Source: Sulfurimonas sp.
GTDB lineage: Bacteria; Campylobacterota; Campylobacteria; Campylobacterales; Sulfurimonadaceae
Direction: 5' to 3'
DNA: 14,612 nucleotides
Assembly (NCBI GenBank): GCA_026988735.1
Contig: JALSKR010000155.1
Coordinates: 1-14,612 of the forward strand
The notes under the pieces were generated by a model that was given only the letters and a program-made list of their open reading frames with translations, had not been told where the DNA came from and did not search any database. The position numbers and the translations under genes are program-made. Shown in pieces: positions 6,694 to 14,373 of the stretch (the first letter of the stretch is position 1; each line of letters begins with the position of its first letter).

Positions 6694-9287
6694 AATATTT
6701 TATACTGGTATTCTTTTTTTTCTTTTTGCTTGATTCTGTTGCAGCAGATACAAACCGCGGACATGCCGGCAACTCTTTAGAAAAAGTTTCTTTACAGTTG
6801 CACTGGAAATATCAGTTCGAGTTTGCAGGATTTATTGCCGCCAAAGAGAAAGGATTTTATCGTGATGCCGGTTTGGATGTAGAGCTCAAAGAGTATCAGA
6901 CAGGTATGGATATTGTCGATGAGGTTCTCTCACAAAGAGCAAATTACGGTATTTACAACTCTTCTATTTTACTGGAATATCTGCAAGGCAAACCTATAGT
7001 TCTTTTGTCCTCGTTTTTTAAACGCTCCGCACTTGTACTTATTACGCAGCCCTCTATTCATTCTCCTAAAAATCTGATCGGTAAAACAGTAATGTCTTCG
7101 CTTGTTGATGATTTTAGGCTTAATTTCAAACCTTATCTTGACGGATACGGTGTAAAGATAAGTGATCTTAAAATGGTTCCGCAAACATACCGTGTGGATG
7201 AGTTTGCAAAAGGTGAAGTCGATGCCATGACTGCCTTTATTTCCGATCAGCCTCACAAACTTGATAAACTCGGTGTAAAATACAATATTTTAAATCCCTC
7301 TAATGATAACCTGTTTGTGCTTCAGGAGGAACTCTTTACCTCTGCTGAAGAAGTACAAAACCATTCACACAGGGTTGCTGCATTTAAAGAGGCCTCTATA
7401 AAAGGCTGGGAATATGCACTTGCACACAGAAAAGAGATTGCCAAAATTATTCATGAAAAGTATGCACCGCAACTTGATGAAGATACATTAGAGTATGAGG
7501 CGGAGGCTATCAACAAACTGATACTGCCTTTTATATATGATATAGGTTCTATAGACAGAAACTTTTTACATAAACAACTCGAACGTTTTAAACATGATTA
7601 TCATGTTGGAGAGGGGAAAACTTTGGATGCTTTTATTCTAAAACCTCAAACAAATGCACTGGAATTAACGAAAAGTGAGCAAAAATATATTGAACAGAAC
7701 AAACAGATACCTCTGTGTATAAATTATGATTTTTTCCCTGTAGATGCTTTTAAAGACGGAAAACACATTGGTATTCTGGCTGATATATTTGCATTGATTA
7801 CAAACAAAACAGGTTTGCAGTTTACTCCTGTAGAAGCAAAATCAGAAAGAGAACTGTTTGAAAATTTACAGCAAAAAAAGTGTAAGCTTCTTTCTGTGGT
7901 AACAACCAAGAATGAAAAATTTAAGATGTTAATACCGACGGCACCTCTAAGTGCGACATATTTTACCCTGTTAAGCAGACTGGACAGATCCTTTGTTGAA
8001 GATCCCAGAGAATTAAGAGGGGAATTGTTGTTGGTACAAAAAGAATCTTTTAAACATTATTTAAATTATCTCTATCCCTATTTAAATATTGAAGTGGAAG
8101 ACAACAAAAATATAATGGTGAAAAAAGTTTTGAGTGGCAGAGCATATGCTATTGCTTCTATAGATGAACAGGCAGACTATTTTATAGACAAATATGGCTA
8201 TGGAAAGTTGAAAATAAATGGTTTTTTGACAAAAGACAAACTCCTGCACGGAAGCATCGGTGTACAAAAAGATGAACCTGTTTTATACTCTATTATACAA
8301 AAAGCACTTGCAACTATTCCCAAGCAAAAGATAGAATCCGTAAAAAACAGCTGGAGACTGTCACGGTATCATGAACGCGTTGATTATTTTCTTTTATGGA
8401 TGGTTTTAGTGGTTGTCGGAATCATTTTTCTTATAATGATTTATTATCAGAGAAAGTTGAAAAATTTCAATGCGGCGCTTGAACAACGAGTGCAGCAAAA
8501 AACAAAAGAACTGCAAGAGACAAATGAGATTTTAAAACATAAAGTACAGGAAAAAGCAAAAGAACTGATTAAAAAAGATGAAATTTTGACTGCACAGTCA
8601 AAACAGGCTGTAATGGGAGAAATGATCAGTATGATTGCCCATCAGTGGCGCCAGCCCTTAAATACAATTACACTTCAAATCTCAAATTTACAGTTAAAAT
8701 ATCTTATGGGACAACAAATTTCCAAAGAGGACATTATGCAGACTTTGGAAGATATCAGTGATTCTGTTGTGTATCTTTCAGATACTATTGAAGATTTTAA
8801 AACATATTTTCGCCCAAACAAAGCTGCTCAAGAGACTGCTATGGGAGAACTTCTCAAAAAAGCGATAAAATTTGTTGAGCCAAGACTCAAATCAAACAAA
8901 ATTGAACTCCAAACAGAATGTGATTCTGAGTTGCATGCAAAGGTATATGCAAATGAACTGATACAGGTTTTACTCAATTTACTCAATAATGCTGTTGAAG
9001 CATACGAAAACAAGAAAACAGAAGATAAAATCATAAAGGTTACATGTAAGCAGAACGGTCCAAATATTCAGATTGACGTAACAGACAGAGCCGGAGGAAT
9101 CAGACAAGAACATTTGGCTAAATTGTTTGAACCCTATTTTTCCACAAAAGGCAAAAATGGCACAGGCCTTGGGCTTTACATGTCAAAAATGATTATAGAA
9201 AAACAGTTTGGTGGCAGTATCAGTGTAAAAACATCCATGTTCGGTACAACTTTTACCATAGTCATACCAAAAGATGTGCAAAAATAG
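6690..9287 (+). CDS. sensor histidine kinase with tandem periplasmic NMT1/THI5-like and SBP_bac_3-like domains
   Basis: An 865-residue membrane sensor kinase. Residues 1-19 are a signal or anchor sequence rich in Phe. Residues about 31-310 form an NMT1/THI5-like binding domain (LQLHWKYQFEFAGFIAAKEKGFY at the start, reading through 33-55). Residues about 327-555 resemble a BvgS-type SBP_bac_3 domain that ends near IPKQKIESVKNSW. A membrane helix follows at about 566-586, then a coiled coil rich in Lys, Glu and Gln (about 590-640). The kinase core has the phospho-acceptor His651 in IAHQWRQPLN, an N-box NLLNNAVEAY (Asn766/Asn767), G1 DRAGGI and G2 GTGLGLYMS. All expected catalytic boxes are present, so it should autophosphorylate. 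No receiver domain or adjacent response regulator exists, so it is an orphan. The ligand is unknown: the THI5-like fold binds pyrimidines, sulfonates or nitrate-like ions in different families. It overlaps the preceding gene by ATGA. Confidence 0.9.
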   Translation: MKYFILVFFFFFLLDSVAADTNRGHAGNSLEKVSLQLHWKYQFEFAGFIAAKEKGFYRDAGLDVELKEYQTGMDIVDEVLSQRANYGIYNSSILLEYLQGKPIVLLSSFFKRSALVLITQPSIHSPKNLIGKTVMSSLVDDFRLNFKPYLDGYGVKISDLKMVPQTYRVDEFAKGEVDAMTAFISDQPHKLDKLGVKYNILNPSNDNLFVLQEELFTSAEEVQNHSHRVAAFKEASIKGWEYALAHRKEIAKIIHEKYAPQLDEDTLEYEAEAINKLILPFIYDIGSIDRNFLHKQLERFKHDYHVGEGKTLDAFILKPQTNALELTKSEQKYIEQNKQIPLCINYDFFPVDAFKDGKHIGILADIFALITNKTGLQFTPVEAKSERELFENLQQKKCKLLSVVTTKNEKFKMLIPTAPLSATYFTLLSRLDRSFVEDPRELRGELLLVQKESFKHYLNYLYPYLNIEVEDNKNIMVKKVLSGRAYAIASIDEQADYFIDKYGYGKLKINGFLTKDKLLHGSIGVQKDEPVLYSIIQKALATIPKQKIESVKNSWRLSRYHERVDYFLLWMVLVVVGIIFLIMIYYQRKLKNFNAALEQRVQQKTKELQETNEILKHKVQEKAKELIKKDEILTAQSKQAVMGEMISMIAHQWRQPLNTITLQISNLQLKYLMGQQISKEDIMQTLEDISDSVVYLSDTIEDFKTYFRPNKAAQETAMGELLKKAIKFVEPRLKSNKIELQTECDSELHAKVYANELIQVLLNLLNNAVEAYENKKTEDKIIKVTCKQNGPNIQIDVTDRAGGIRQEHLAKLFEPYFSTKGKNGTGLGLYMSKMIIEKQFGGSISVKTSMFGTTFTIVIPKDVQK

Positions 9288-9290
9288 TTT

Positions 9291-9512
9291 TTAGATTTGT
9301 TTTCTTTTTACCATTGCTAAAACCATCGGAAGGTTAAGCCCGTCATTGTTGTAGCCTTCATCTTTACATGATTTACATTTGTCACCCATAGGGCATATAT
9401 CATTTTCAAGGAGTTCTTGCAGGGTTGTAAAGTTATTTTCTTTTATACACTCTGCGATATCTTTTACAGTAAGAGAATTGCATACACAAATTTCAGTATC
9501 TAAATCTATCAT
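9291..9512 (-). CDS. BFD-like [2Fe-2S]-binding protein
   Basis: A 73-residue cytoplasmic protein with the cysteine layout of the bacterioferritin-associated ferredoxin (BFD) domain: CVC near the N-terminus (Cys9, Cys11) and CKSC (Cys46, Cys49), with Cys22 and Cys40 in addition. The helical segment between them (VKDIAECIKENNFTTLQELL) also fits. BFD domains carry a [2Fe-2S] cluster and pass electrons, for example to release iron from bacterioferritin, or serve as modules of larger oxidoreductases. I chose the ATG at 9512 because the BFD fold begins there. The reading frame opens 26 codons further upstream, but that stretch covers the promoter region and is not BFD-like. AAAAGG lies about 12 bases upstream, slightly far. 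The 3' end is only 3 bp from the stop of the convergent kinase gene. The physiological partner is unknown. Confidence 0.8.
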   Translation of the reverse strand: MIDLDTEICVCNSLTVKDIAECIKENNFTTLQELLENDICPMGDKCKSCKDEGYNNDGLNLPMVLAMVKRKQI

Positions 9513-9542
9513 GTTTCTAAAAACCTTTTTCTTTTGTATGGA

Positions 9543-9548
9543 ATTATA
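9543..9548 (-). promoter_or_regulatory. candidate -10 box for the BFD-like gene
   Basis: A minus-strand TATAAT lies 31-36 bases upstream of the chosen BFD-like ATG, so transcription would begin near 9536, inside the longer reading frame that opens at 9590. That supports the shorter protein. No -35 is evident; upstream DNA is AT-rich. Confidence 0.45.
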
Positions 9549-9585
9549 ATATATTTTAATTAACACAAATTTTATATTTATGAGA

Positions 9586-9591
9586 TACAAT
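9586..9591 (+). promoter_or_regulatory. candidate -10 box for dsbD and possibly the downstream sensory genes
   Basis: TACAAT lies 52-57 bases ahead of the chosen dsbD start. Transcription near 9598 would leave a leader of about 45 bases with AAGGA at 9631-9635. As the gap from dsbD to the Cache gene is only 17 bp, this promoter may serve the whole dsbD-cache-regulator-kinase run. Motif and position only. Confidence 0.4.
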
Positions 9592-9642
9592 TACACAGAC
9601 AATACACACAAAAATGTAATATTTTTTAAAAAGGACAATTAT

Positions 9643-11385
9643 ATGAGATTATTGGCAAAAATATTTTTTATCTTGACTCTGGTTTTTTCTTTTGTAAATG
9701 CAGTTGATTTTTTAATGCCGGATCAGGCATTTAAACCCTATGCAAAAGTCAATGATAAAATGCAAATAGAAACAGGTGTGAAAATCGCCAAAGATATTTA
9801 TCTGTATGCTGATAAGTTAAAAATTGAATTGATTGATGCAAAGGGTTTGTCAATAAAAAACATAACAAAGCCTGCTACATCCGAGCATCAGGGAGATAAA
9901 GTTTACATAAAATCTCCCAATTTTATTGTTACATTAAAAAAAGATGCTCCTTTGCAGGGTATACAGGATGTAAAGGTAAAAATTTCTTATCAAGGCTGCT
10001 CTGAGCAGGGTCTGTGTTATGAACCCAGTACAAAAGAGTTTATGCTTCAGATAGATGCAGATAAACTCTCTGCTAAAAATAATACTTTACATGTAAAGGC
10101 AGAAGAAAAGTCAGAGACTGACTCTATAGCCGATACAATAAAATCAAGCAGTTTCTTTGTTATTTTGGCAACATTTTTTGGATTTGGCGTTTTACTCTCT
10201 TTGACACCCTGTGTTTTTCCTATGATTCCTATAATCTCCGGTGTAATTATTTCTCAGGGAGAAGGACTTACGACAAAAAAAGCTTTTGCCCTTTCTCTGG
10301 TTTATGTACTTGCAATGGCTGTTGCCTATACAATCGCAGGTATTTTAGCAGGAGTCTTTGGAGCTAATCTGCAAGCGGCACTGCAAAATCCCTGGGTTGT
10401 CTACTCTTTTGCAGGTGTATTTGTTGCTCTTGCTGCAAGTATGTTCGGTTTTTATGAATTAAAACTTCCTGATGCACTTGTTACCAAAGTAAGTACAAAT
10501 ACAAATCGTAACGGTTTTATAGGTGTAGCCATTATGGGGTTTCTCTCAGCGCTTATTGTCGGTCCCTGTGTTGCTGCTCCTTTGGCAGGTGCTTTGGTGT
10601 ACATCGGACAAACAGGTGATGCACTTTTAGGCGGGGCTGCTCTTTTTAGTATGAGTATAGGAATGGGAGTTTTGCTTATTTTAGTTGGTGTAAGTGCCGG
10701 TAAATTTATGCCTAAGCCTGGTCCGTGGATGGTTATGGTCAATGAAATTTTTGGCGCATTAATGTTGGGTGTGGCTATTTGGATGCTTGAAAAAGTCCTG
10801 CCATCATCTGTTACCATTCTGATGTATGCCATTGTGGGAATAGGATTCAGTATCCATTTTGGAGCCTTTGACAAAGACGGGCACAGTTTCAAGCGGAGTC
10901 TGTCTTTACTGTTGTTTATCTACTCTTTAGCACTTTTTATGAGTGTTTTAGCAGGTGCACCAAGTATAAAACAGCCACTTGGATTTTTAAAATCACAGGC
11001 AGCGGGTAGAGTGCTTCCTGCAAATGAGAAAAAGTTGGAATTCATAAAAGTAACCTCATTGGATGAGCTCAATACTTTGTTGGAAAAAAACAGAGGCAAA
11101 AAAATTATGCTTGATTTTGCTGCTGACTGGTGTACTGCCTGCAAAGAACTTGAAGAGGTGACTTTTGCAGATCCAAAAGTAAAAGAAAAACTAAGTGAAT
11201 TTGTTCTCATTCGTGCAGATGTTACAGCAAATGGCAGCAAAGAAAAAGCACTCTCTAAAGCGTATGGTGTATTTGGCCCTCCTGTGATTATCTTTTTTAA
11301 CAAAGATTTACATGTAAAGAAATCAAAAACAATTGTCGGTTTTATAGAGCCACAAGAGTTTTTGAAACATCTTAATTCATTATAA
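9643..11385 (+). CDS. dsbD: protein-disulfide reductase DsbD (thiol:disulfide interchange protein)
   Basis: A 580-residue inner-membrane protein that carries electrons from cytoplasmic thioredoxin to periplasmic thiol proteins. All three DsbD domains are present with their cysteine pairs. After a signal peptide (1-20), the alpha domain has GCSEQGLCYEP (Cys119, Cys125). The transmembrane beta domain (about 160-450, roughly eight helices) has LTPCVFPM (Cys190) and VGPCVAAPL (Cys309). The C-terminal thioredoxin-like gamma domain has DWCTACKE (Cys497, Cys500). The start at 9643 is preferred over an in-frame ATG at 9580 because AAGGA sits 7 bases upstream and a clean signal peptide begins there. 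Likely jobs are supplying reductant for cytochrome c maturation and disulfide isomerisation. Given the downstream genes, it may also keep the Sox thiol carrier reduced. The next gene follows after 17 bp. Confidence 0.95.
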   Translation: MRLLAKIFFILTLVFSFVNAVDFLMPDQAFKPYAKVNDKMQIETGVKIAKDIYLYADKLKIELIDAKGLSIKNITKPATSEHQGDKVYIKSPNFIVTLKKDAPLQGIQDVKVKISYQGCSEQGLCYEPSTKEFMLQIDADKLSAKNNTLHVKAEEKSETDSIADTIKSSSFFVILATFFGFGVLLSLTPCVFPMIPIISGVIISQGEGLTTKKAFALSLVYVLAMAVAYTIAGILAGVFGANLQAALQNPWVVYSFAGVFVALAASMFGFYELKLPDALVTKVSTNTNRNGFIGVAIMGFLSALIVGPCVAAPLAGALVYIGQTGDALLGGAALFSMSIGMGVLLILVGVSAGKFMPKPGPWMVMVNEIFGALMLGVAIWMLEKVLPSSVTILMYAIVGIGFSIHFGAFDKDGHSFKRSLSLLLFIYSLALFMSVLAGAPSIKQPLGFLKSQAAGRVLPANEKKLEFIKVTSLDELNTLLEKNRGKKIMLDFAADWCTACKELEEVTFADPKVKEKLSEFVLIRADVTANGSKEKALSKAYGVFGPPVIIFFNKDLHVKKSKTIVGFIEPQEFLKHLNSL

Positions 11386-11402
11386 AAAGAGGTAGTGTTT
11401 AT

Positions 11403-12497
11403 TTGTTAAAAAAAATAATTCTCTTTTTTACAGCAATTATACTGATTGTTCTTTTCATCGTTTTTTACTATAAAAATCAGGTAAAAGAAGAAAAAATTTA
11501 TCATATCATGGACCAAATGCGTTTGACATTAGATTCGCAGTTAAAATCTCATGAGATGGATGATTTAAAAGTAGCTTTGATGCTTTCAAAAAATGAAGGT
11601 TTAGTCAATGCTTTAGAAAATGATGATGAAGATTTAGGGTACAAAATTCTTCAAGATATTACGCAGTCCATTCAAAAAAATACAGGTATGCATATACGCG
11701 CACAGGTCATTACCAAAGAGCTCAATATTTTTGCCAGAAGTTGGGATGATATTTATGCCGGAATGCCAATAGGTGATTACAGGTTAGATCTAAGGTATTT
11801 TGATACGCATACAAATCCTCGTACTTCTCTAGAAATTGGTCGACGGTTAGGTATAAAGGCAACAGTACCTGTTTATAAAGATGGCAATTTTTTAGGCTTT
11901 GTTGAAGTTATATCTTTTTTTAAAGCAATTACAGATTTTTTTAGCTCTATGGGTGTTGATTTATATGTTTTACTGGATGTGAAGCATACAGATACAGCTG
12001 TTTTGATGATGCAAAATCTTACCATAGATGATTATGTACTTTCTAACAGAAATTATAATTATGCGCATTTGCCAACACTCAATAAAATTGATTTTAAAGA
12101 GTTAAAGCTTAATGGTGTTGTATATGCTGATAAAAAATATATTTTTTATGAAAATATGAAAGATGGCAGTGGTCAGATTATAGGTGCCTTTGTATTTGTT
12201 TTACCAAATAGATACTTGGAATACTTTAGAAATCCGGAAGATGATATATCTTTTTTAATTAATGTTACAAGAAGTGGATTATATGATGTTGTCAAAGCAG
12301 AAAAATATGAAAATAACATATATAAAGATTATAATGCCAAATCAATGGTATATTTACAAGATGTAATTGATAAAGAAGAGAGACAGCTCTTTTTTGATGA
12401 AGCATATGAAAAATTTGATAAGTATTCTAAAGATGAGCTTATTCAAATGATGTTAAACAGAAAAATAGTCAAAAAAATAGATGGGAAGATCAAATGA
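11403..12497 (+). CDS. membrane-anchored Cache-domain sensor protein without output domain
   Basis: A 364-residue protein with one N-terminal membrane helix (about 5-23) and a large predicted periplasmic part. The middle (about 30-270) resembles a double-Cache domain of the dCache_3 type: RSWDDIYAGMPIGD, then EIGRRLGIKATVPVYKDG and GFVEVISFF at about 142-175, as in chemoreceptor ligand domains. No second membrane helix, HAMP, methyl-accepting, kinase or GGDEF domain follows, so it cannot signal into the cytoplasm alone. The tail (about 290-364) is charged and helical. It begins with TTG; AGAGG at 11388-11392 lies 10 bases upstream. The stop overlaps the response-regulator start as ATGA, so it belongs with the two-component pair and probably hands a periplasmic signal to the kinase. 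The ligand is unknown. Cache assignment is by motif resemblance, so moderate. Confidence 0.65.
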   Translation: MLKKIILFFTAIILIVLFIVFYYKNQVKEEKIYHIMDQMRLTLDSQLKSHEMDDLKVALMLSKNEGLVNALENDDEDLGYKILQDITQSIQKNTGMHIRAQVITKELNIFARSWDDIYAGMPIGDYRLDLRYFDTHTNPRTSLEIGRRLGIKATVPVYKDGNFLGFVEVISFFKAITDFFSSMGVDLYVLLDVKHTDTAVLMMQNLTIDDYVLSNRNYNYAHLPTLNKIDFKELKLNGVVYADKKYIFYENMKDGSGQIIGAFVFVLPNRYLEYFRNPEDDISFLINVTRSGLYDVVKAEKYENNIYKDYNAKSMVYLQDVIDKEERQLFFDEAYEKFDKYSKDELIQMMLNRKIVKKIDGKIK

Positions 12498-13147
12498 AAA
12501 TTTTACTTTTGGAAGATGAATACTCACTGCGTATCAGTATAGAAGAGTTTTTGACAGATTTAGGATATGAAGTAGATGGAATAATGGATGGACTCGAGGC
12601 GTATGACGCTGTATATGACAAAACTTATGATTTGTTACTTTTAGATGTCAATGTTCCCTCGCTCAATGGTTTTGAACTCTTAAAAAAACTGCGTGCAGAT
12701 GAGATTACAACACCAGCTATATTTTTAACTTCAATGACAGATGTAGATGATTTAAAAGAGGGCTACAAAAGAGGGTGTTGTGACTATATCCGTAAGCCGT
12801 TTGATCTTGAAGAGCTTGAACTGCGTATAGATCAGGCAATTGCCAGTCATCTAAAAAATGACAGTAACTCTGTTGCACTTGGATGTGGCTTGCTATATGA
12901 CTTGAAAAAAAGCAAGTTAACAAAAGACGATGAAGAGATTGTACTGAGAAAAACAGAAAAAGAGTTACTCGAAGTTCTTATCAAACATAAAAATGCTGTG
13001 GTCTCTACTGAAATGTTTCAAGATGAAATATGGGGAGAGTATGTGGAACCTGCAACTATTCGGGTACAGTTAAATAATCTAAAAAAGAAACTTCCCGATG
13101 CCATTATACAAAATCGACGTGGATTAGGATACATTATTGAAAGATAA
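12494..13147 (+). CDS. OmpR-family response regulator (receiver plus winged helix)
   Basis: A 217-residue DNA-binding response regulator. The receiver domain (1-115) has the acidic pocket LEDE (Glu7, Asp8), the phospho-acceptor Asp51 in LLLLDVNVP, Thr79 and Lys101 in IRKPF, all canonical. The C-terminal winged-helix domain (about 125-217) shows the OmpR/PhoB pattern LRKTEKELLEVLIKH, then RVQLNNLKKKL as recognition helix and the terminal RRGLGYIIER hairpin. It starts within the stop of the Cache gene (ATGA) and its last 11 bases overlap the kinase gene, so all three are tightly coupled. OmpR-family proteins bind direct repeats with a period near 10-11 bp. Such a repeat stands at 14310-14330, upstream of the putative soxX, which makes that promoter its best candidate target. 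Confidence 0.94.
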   Translation: MKILLLEDEYSLRISIEEFLTDLGYEVDGIMDGLEAYDAVYDKTYDLLLLDVNVPSLNGFELLKKLRADEITTPAIFLTSMTDVDDLKEGYKRGCCDYIRKPFDLEELELRIDQAIASHLKNDSNSVALGCGLLYDLKKSKLTKDDEEIVLRKTEKELLEVLIKHKNAVVSTEMFQDEIWGEYVEPATIRVQLNNLKKKLPDAIIQNRRGLGYIIER

Positions 13148-14300
13148 TAAGTACTCAGCAAAATATGCGCTTATATATACATTTTTAGTTTCAGCCATAT
13201 TGCTTACTCCTTTGTTTTTTTATTTTGTTTATATGAAAAATATTCACTCTATTCAAAATGAACTGTTTTTAAAAGAAAAATCACTTTTGGTTGTTAAAGC
13301 CATGGAAGAATTCAATCAAAATGATGAATTTTTTGAATATCCACGGTTTAAAACTTTTACATCAGGACTTTATGATGAAAGCTTTCATCCTGTTTTTACT
13401 TTGATAGATAAACCCATAAACTATTTTAAAGACGGATATTATTTAGATGGCAATGATGCTTATCTCATTGTTAAATTGCCAAAAGAGAGATATTTTGGTG
13501 CAAGATACCTGATTCTCAAAAACAAAATATCATTCGCTCCAGTGTATGAAAAGGTATTTATTATTCTTTTTACTATTATTGGACTTGTTTTTTTGCTCAG
13601 TCTATTTTTTTTGGGCAGTTTTGCAAAACCATTTCAAAAACTAAATAAACAATTAGATAACTTTATAAAAGATTCTATGCATGAAATAAATACACCACTC
13701 TCTATTATAAATGTAAATATTGACCTCTATAACAGAAAATATGAACAAAACAAATATATGCAAAGAATGAAAGCAGCTGCAAAAGTTCTTTCAAACATTT
13801 ATAATGATATGGATTACCTTATAAAATATGAACGTTTGCATCATGAAAAAAAAGATATTAACCTTGCACAGTTTTTACAAGAGCGTATTGAATACTTTAA
13901 TGAAGTCGCACGTATGAAAAACATTACAATAAACACCGAAATTCAAGAGTGTGGAACTGTACATATGAACGACAAAGAATTACAGCGTCTTATAGATAAC
14001 AATATCTCCAATGCTATCAAGTACTCTTATGAACATTCCAATATTGACATCAGTCTTTATAAAAAGAATGAAAAATGTTATATGAGTTTTAAAGACTATG
14101 GTGTCGGCATTGAGAAGGTTGAAAAGATATTTAGTCGTTATTATAGAGAAGACAGCAGTAAAGGTGGCTTTGGTATAGGGCTAAATATCGTAAAATCTAT
14201 CATAGAAAAAGAAAATATAGAACTTAAAATAGAGTCTCTGCCTAAAGAAGGAAGCCTTTTTCTCTACATATTCTCTCCTAAAAGCATAAATAAAATATAA
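13137..14300 (+). CDS. membrane histidine kinase paired with the OmpR-type regulator
   Basis: A 387-residue inner-membrane sensor kinase. Membrane helices are at about 10-33 and 138-160, enclosing a small periplasmic domain of about 105 residues with no recognised fold. Only about 15 residues separate the second helix from the dimerisation helices, so there is no HAMP domain. The phospho-acceptor is His182 in SMHEINTPLS. The N-box is IDNNISNAIKYS, G1 is DYGVGI and G2 is GGFGIGLNIV, all intact. The start is TTG at 13137 inside the regulator gene (11-bp overlap), supported by AGGA at 13126-13129. The small sensor domain and the coupled Cache protein upstream suggest that ligand recognition is at least partly done by the Cache protein. 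The cognate partner is almost certainly the overlapping regulator. Confidence 0.92.
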   Translation: MKDNKYSAKYALIYTFLVSAILLTPLFFYFVYMKNIHSIQNELFLKEKSLLVVKAMEEFNQNDEFFEYPRFKTFTSGLYDESFHPVFTLIDKPINYFKDGYYLDGNDAYLIVKLPKERYFGARYLILKNKISFAPVYEKVFIILFTIIGLVFLLSLFFLGSFAKPFQKLNKQLDNFIKDSMHEINTPLSIINVNIDLYNRKYEQNKYMQRMKAAAKVLSNIYNDMDYLIKYERLHHEKKDINLAQFLQERIEYFNEVARMKNITINTEIQECGTVHMNDKELQRLIDNNISNAIKYSYEHSNIDISLYKKNEKCYMSFKDYGVGIEKVEKIFSRYYREDSSKGGFGIGLNIVKSIIEKENIELKIESLPKEGSLFLYIFSPKSINKI

Positions 14301-14309
14301 ATAAAACTG

Positions 14310-14330
14310 ATTTTACATTAATTTTACATT
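14310..14330 (+). promoter_or_regulatory. direct-repeat operator candidate for the adjacent OmpR-family regulator
   Basis: ATTTTACATT occurs perfectly at 14310-14319 and 14321-14330, an 11-bp period. A degenerate third core (TTACA at 14337-14341) follows. Two same-orientation half-sites one helical turn apart are the classic site of OmpR/PhoB-type regulators. The pair would cover the -35 region of the -10 candidate at 14338-14343, the position used by activators of this family. The regulator is encoded one gene upstream. Binding is inferred. Confidence 0.5.
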
Positions 14331-14337
14331 TAGTAGT

Positions 14338-14343
14338 TACACT
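14338..14343 (+). promoter_or_regulatory. candidate -10 box upstream of putative soxX
   Basis: TACACT matches TATAAT at four of six positions and starts 7 bp after the direct repeat. Transcription would begin near 14350, leaving a leader of about 24 bases with the AGGAGG ribosome-binding site. The weak -10 and absent -35 fit an activator-dependent promoter. Low confidence on its own. Confidence 0.35.
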
Positions 14344-14360
14344 TACTCCATAAAACAAAT

Positions 14361-14366
14361 AGGAGG
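14361..14366 (+). promoter_or_regulatory. strong ribosome-binding site of putative soxX
   Basis: A full AGGAGG lies 7 bases before the ATG at 14374. It is the strongest Shine-Dalgarno sequence in the window and suggests high expression of this gene and anything translated after it. It also fixes the start codon. Confidence 0.8.
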
Positions 14367-14373
14367 AACAAGA

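Noticed and set aside
9291..9590. Longer 99-residue form of the BFD-like protein starting at 9590
   Set aside because: The extra 26 residues are translated from the AT-rich promoter region, upstream of the TATAAT candidate, and are not BFD-like.
9580..9642. N-terminal extension of DsbD from ATG 9580
   Set aside because: The extension is polar and would bury the signal peptide; the ATG at 9643 has AAGGA at proper spacing.
10452..11303. Two minus-strand frames of 146 and 127 codons inside dsbD
   Set aside because: Both are antisense to the DsbD membrane and thioredoxin domains; proline/serine-rich, low-complexity translations are typical of shadows of membrane-protein genes.
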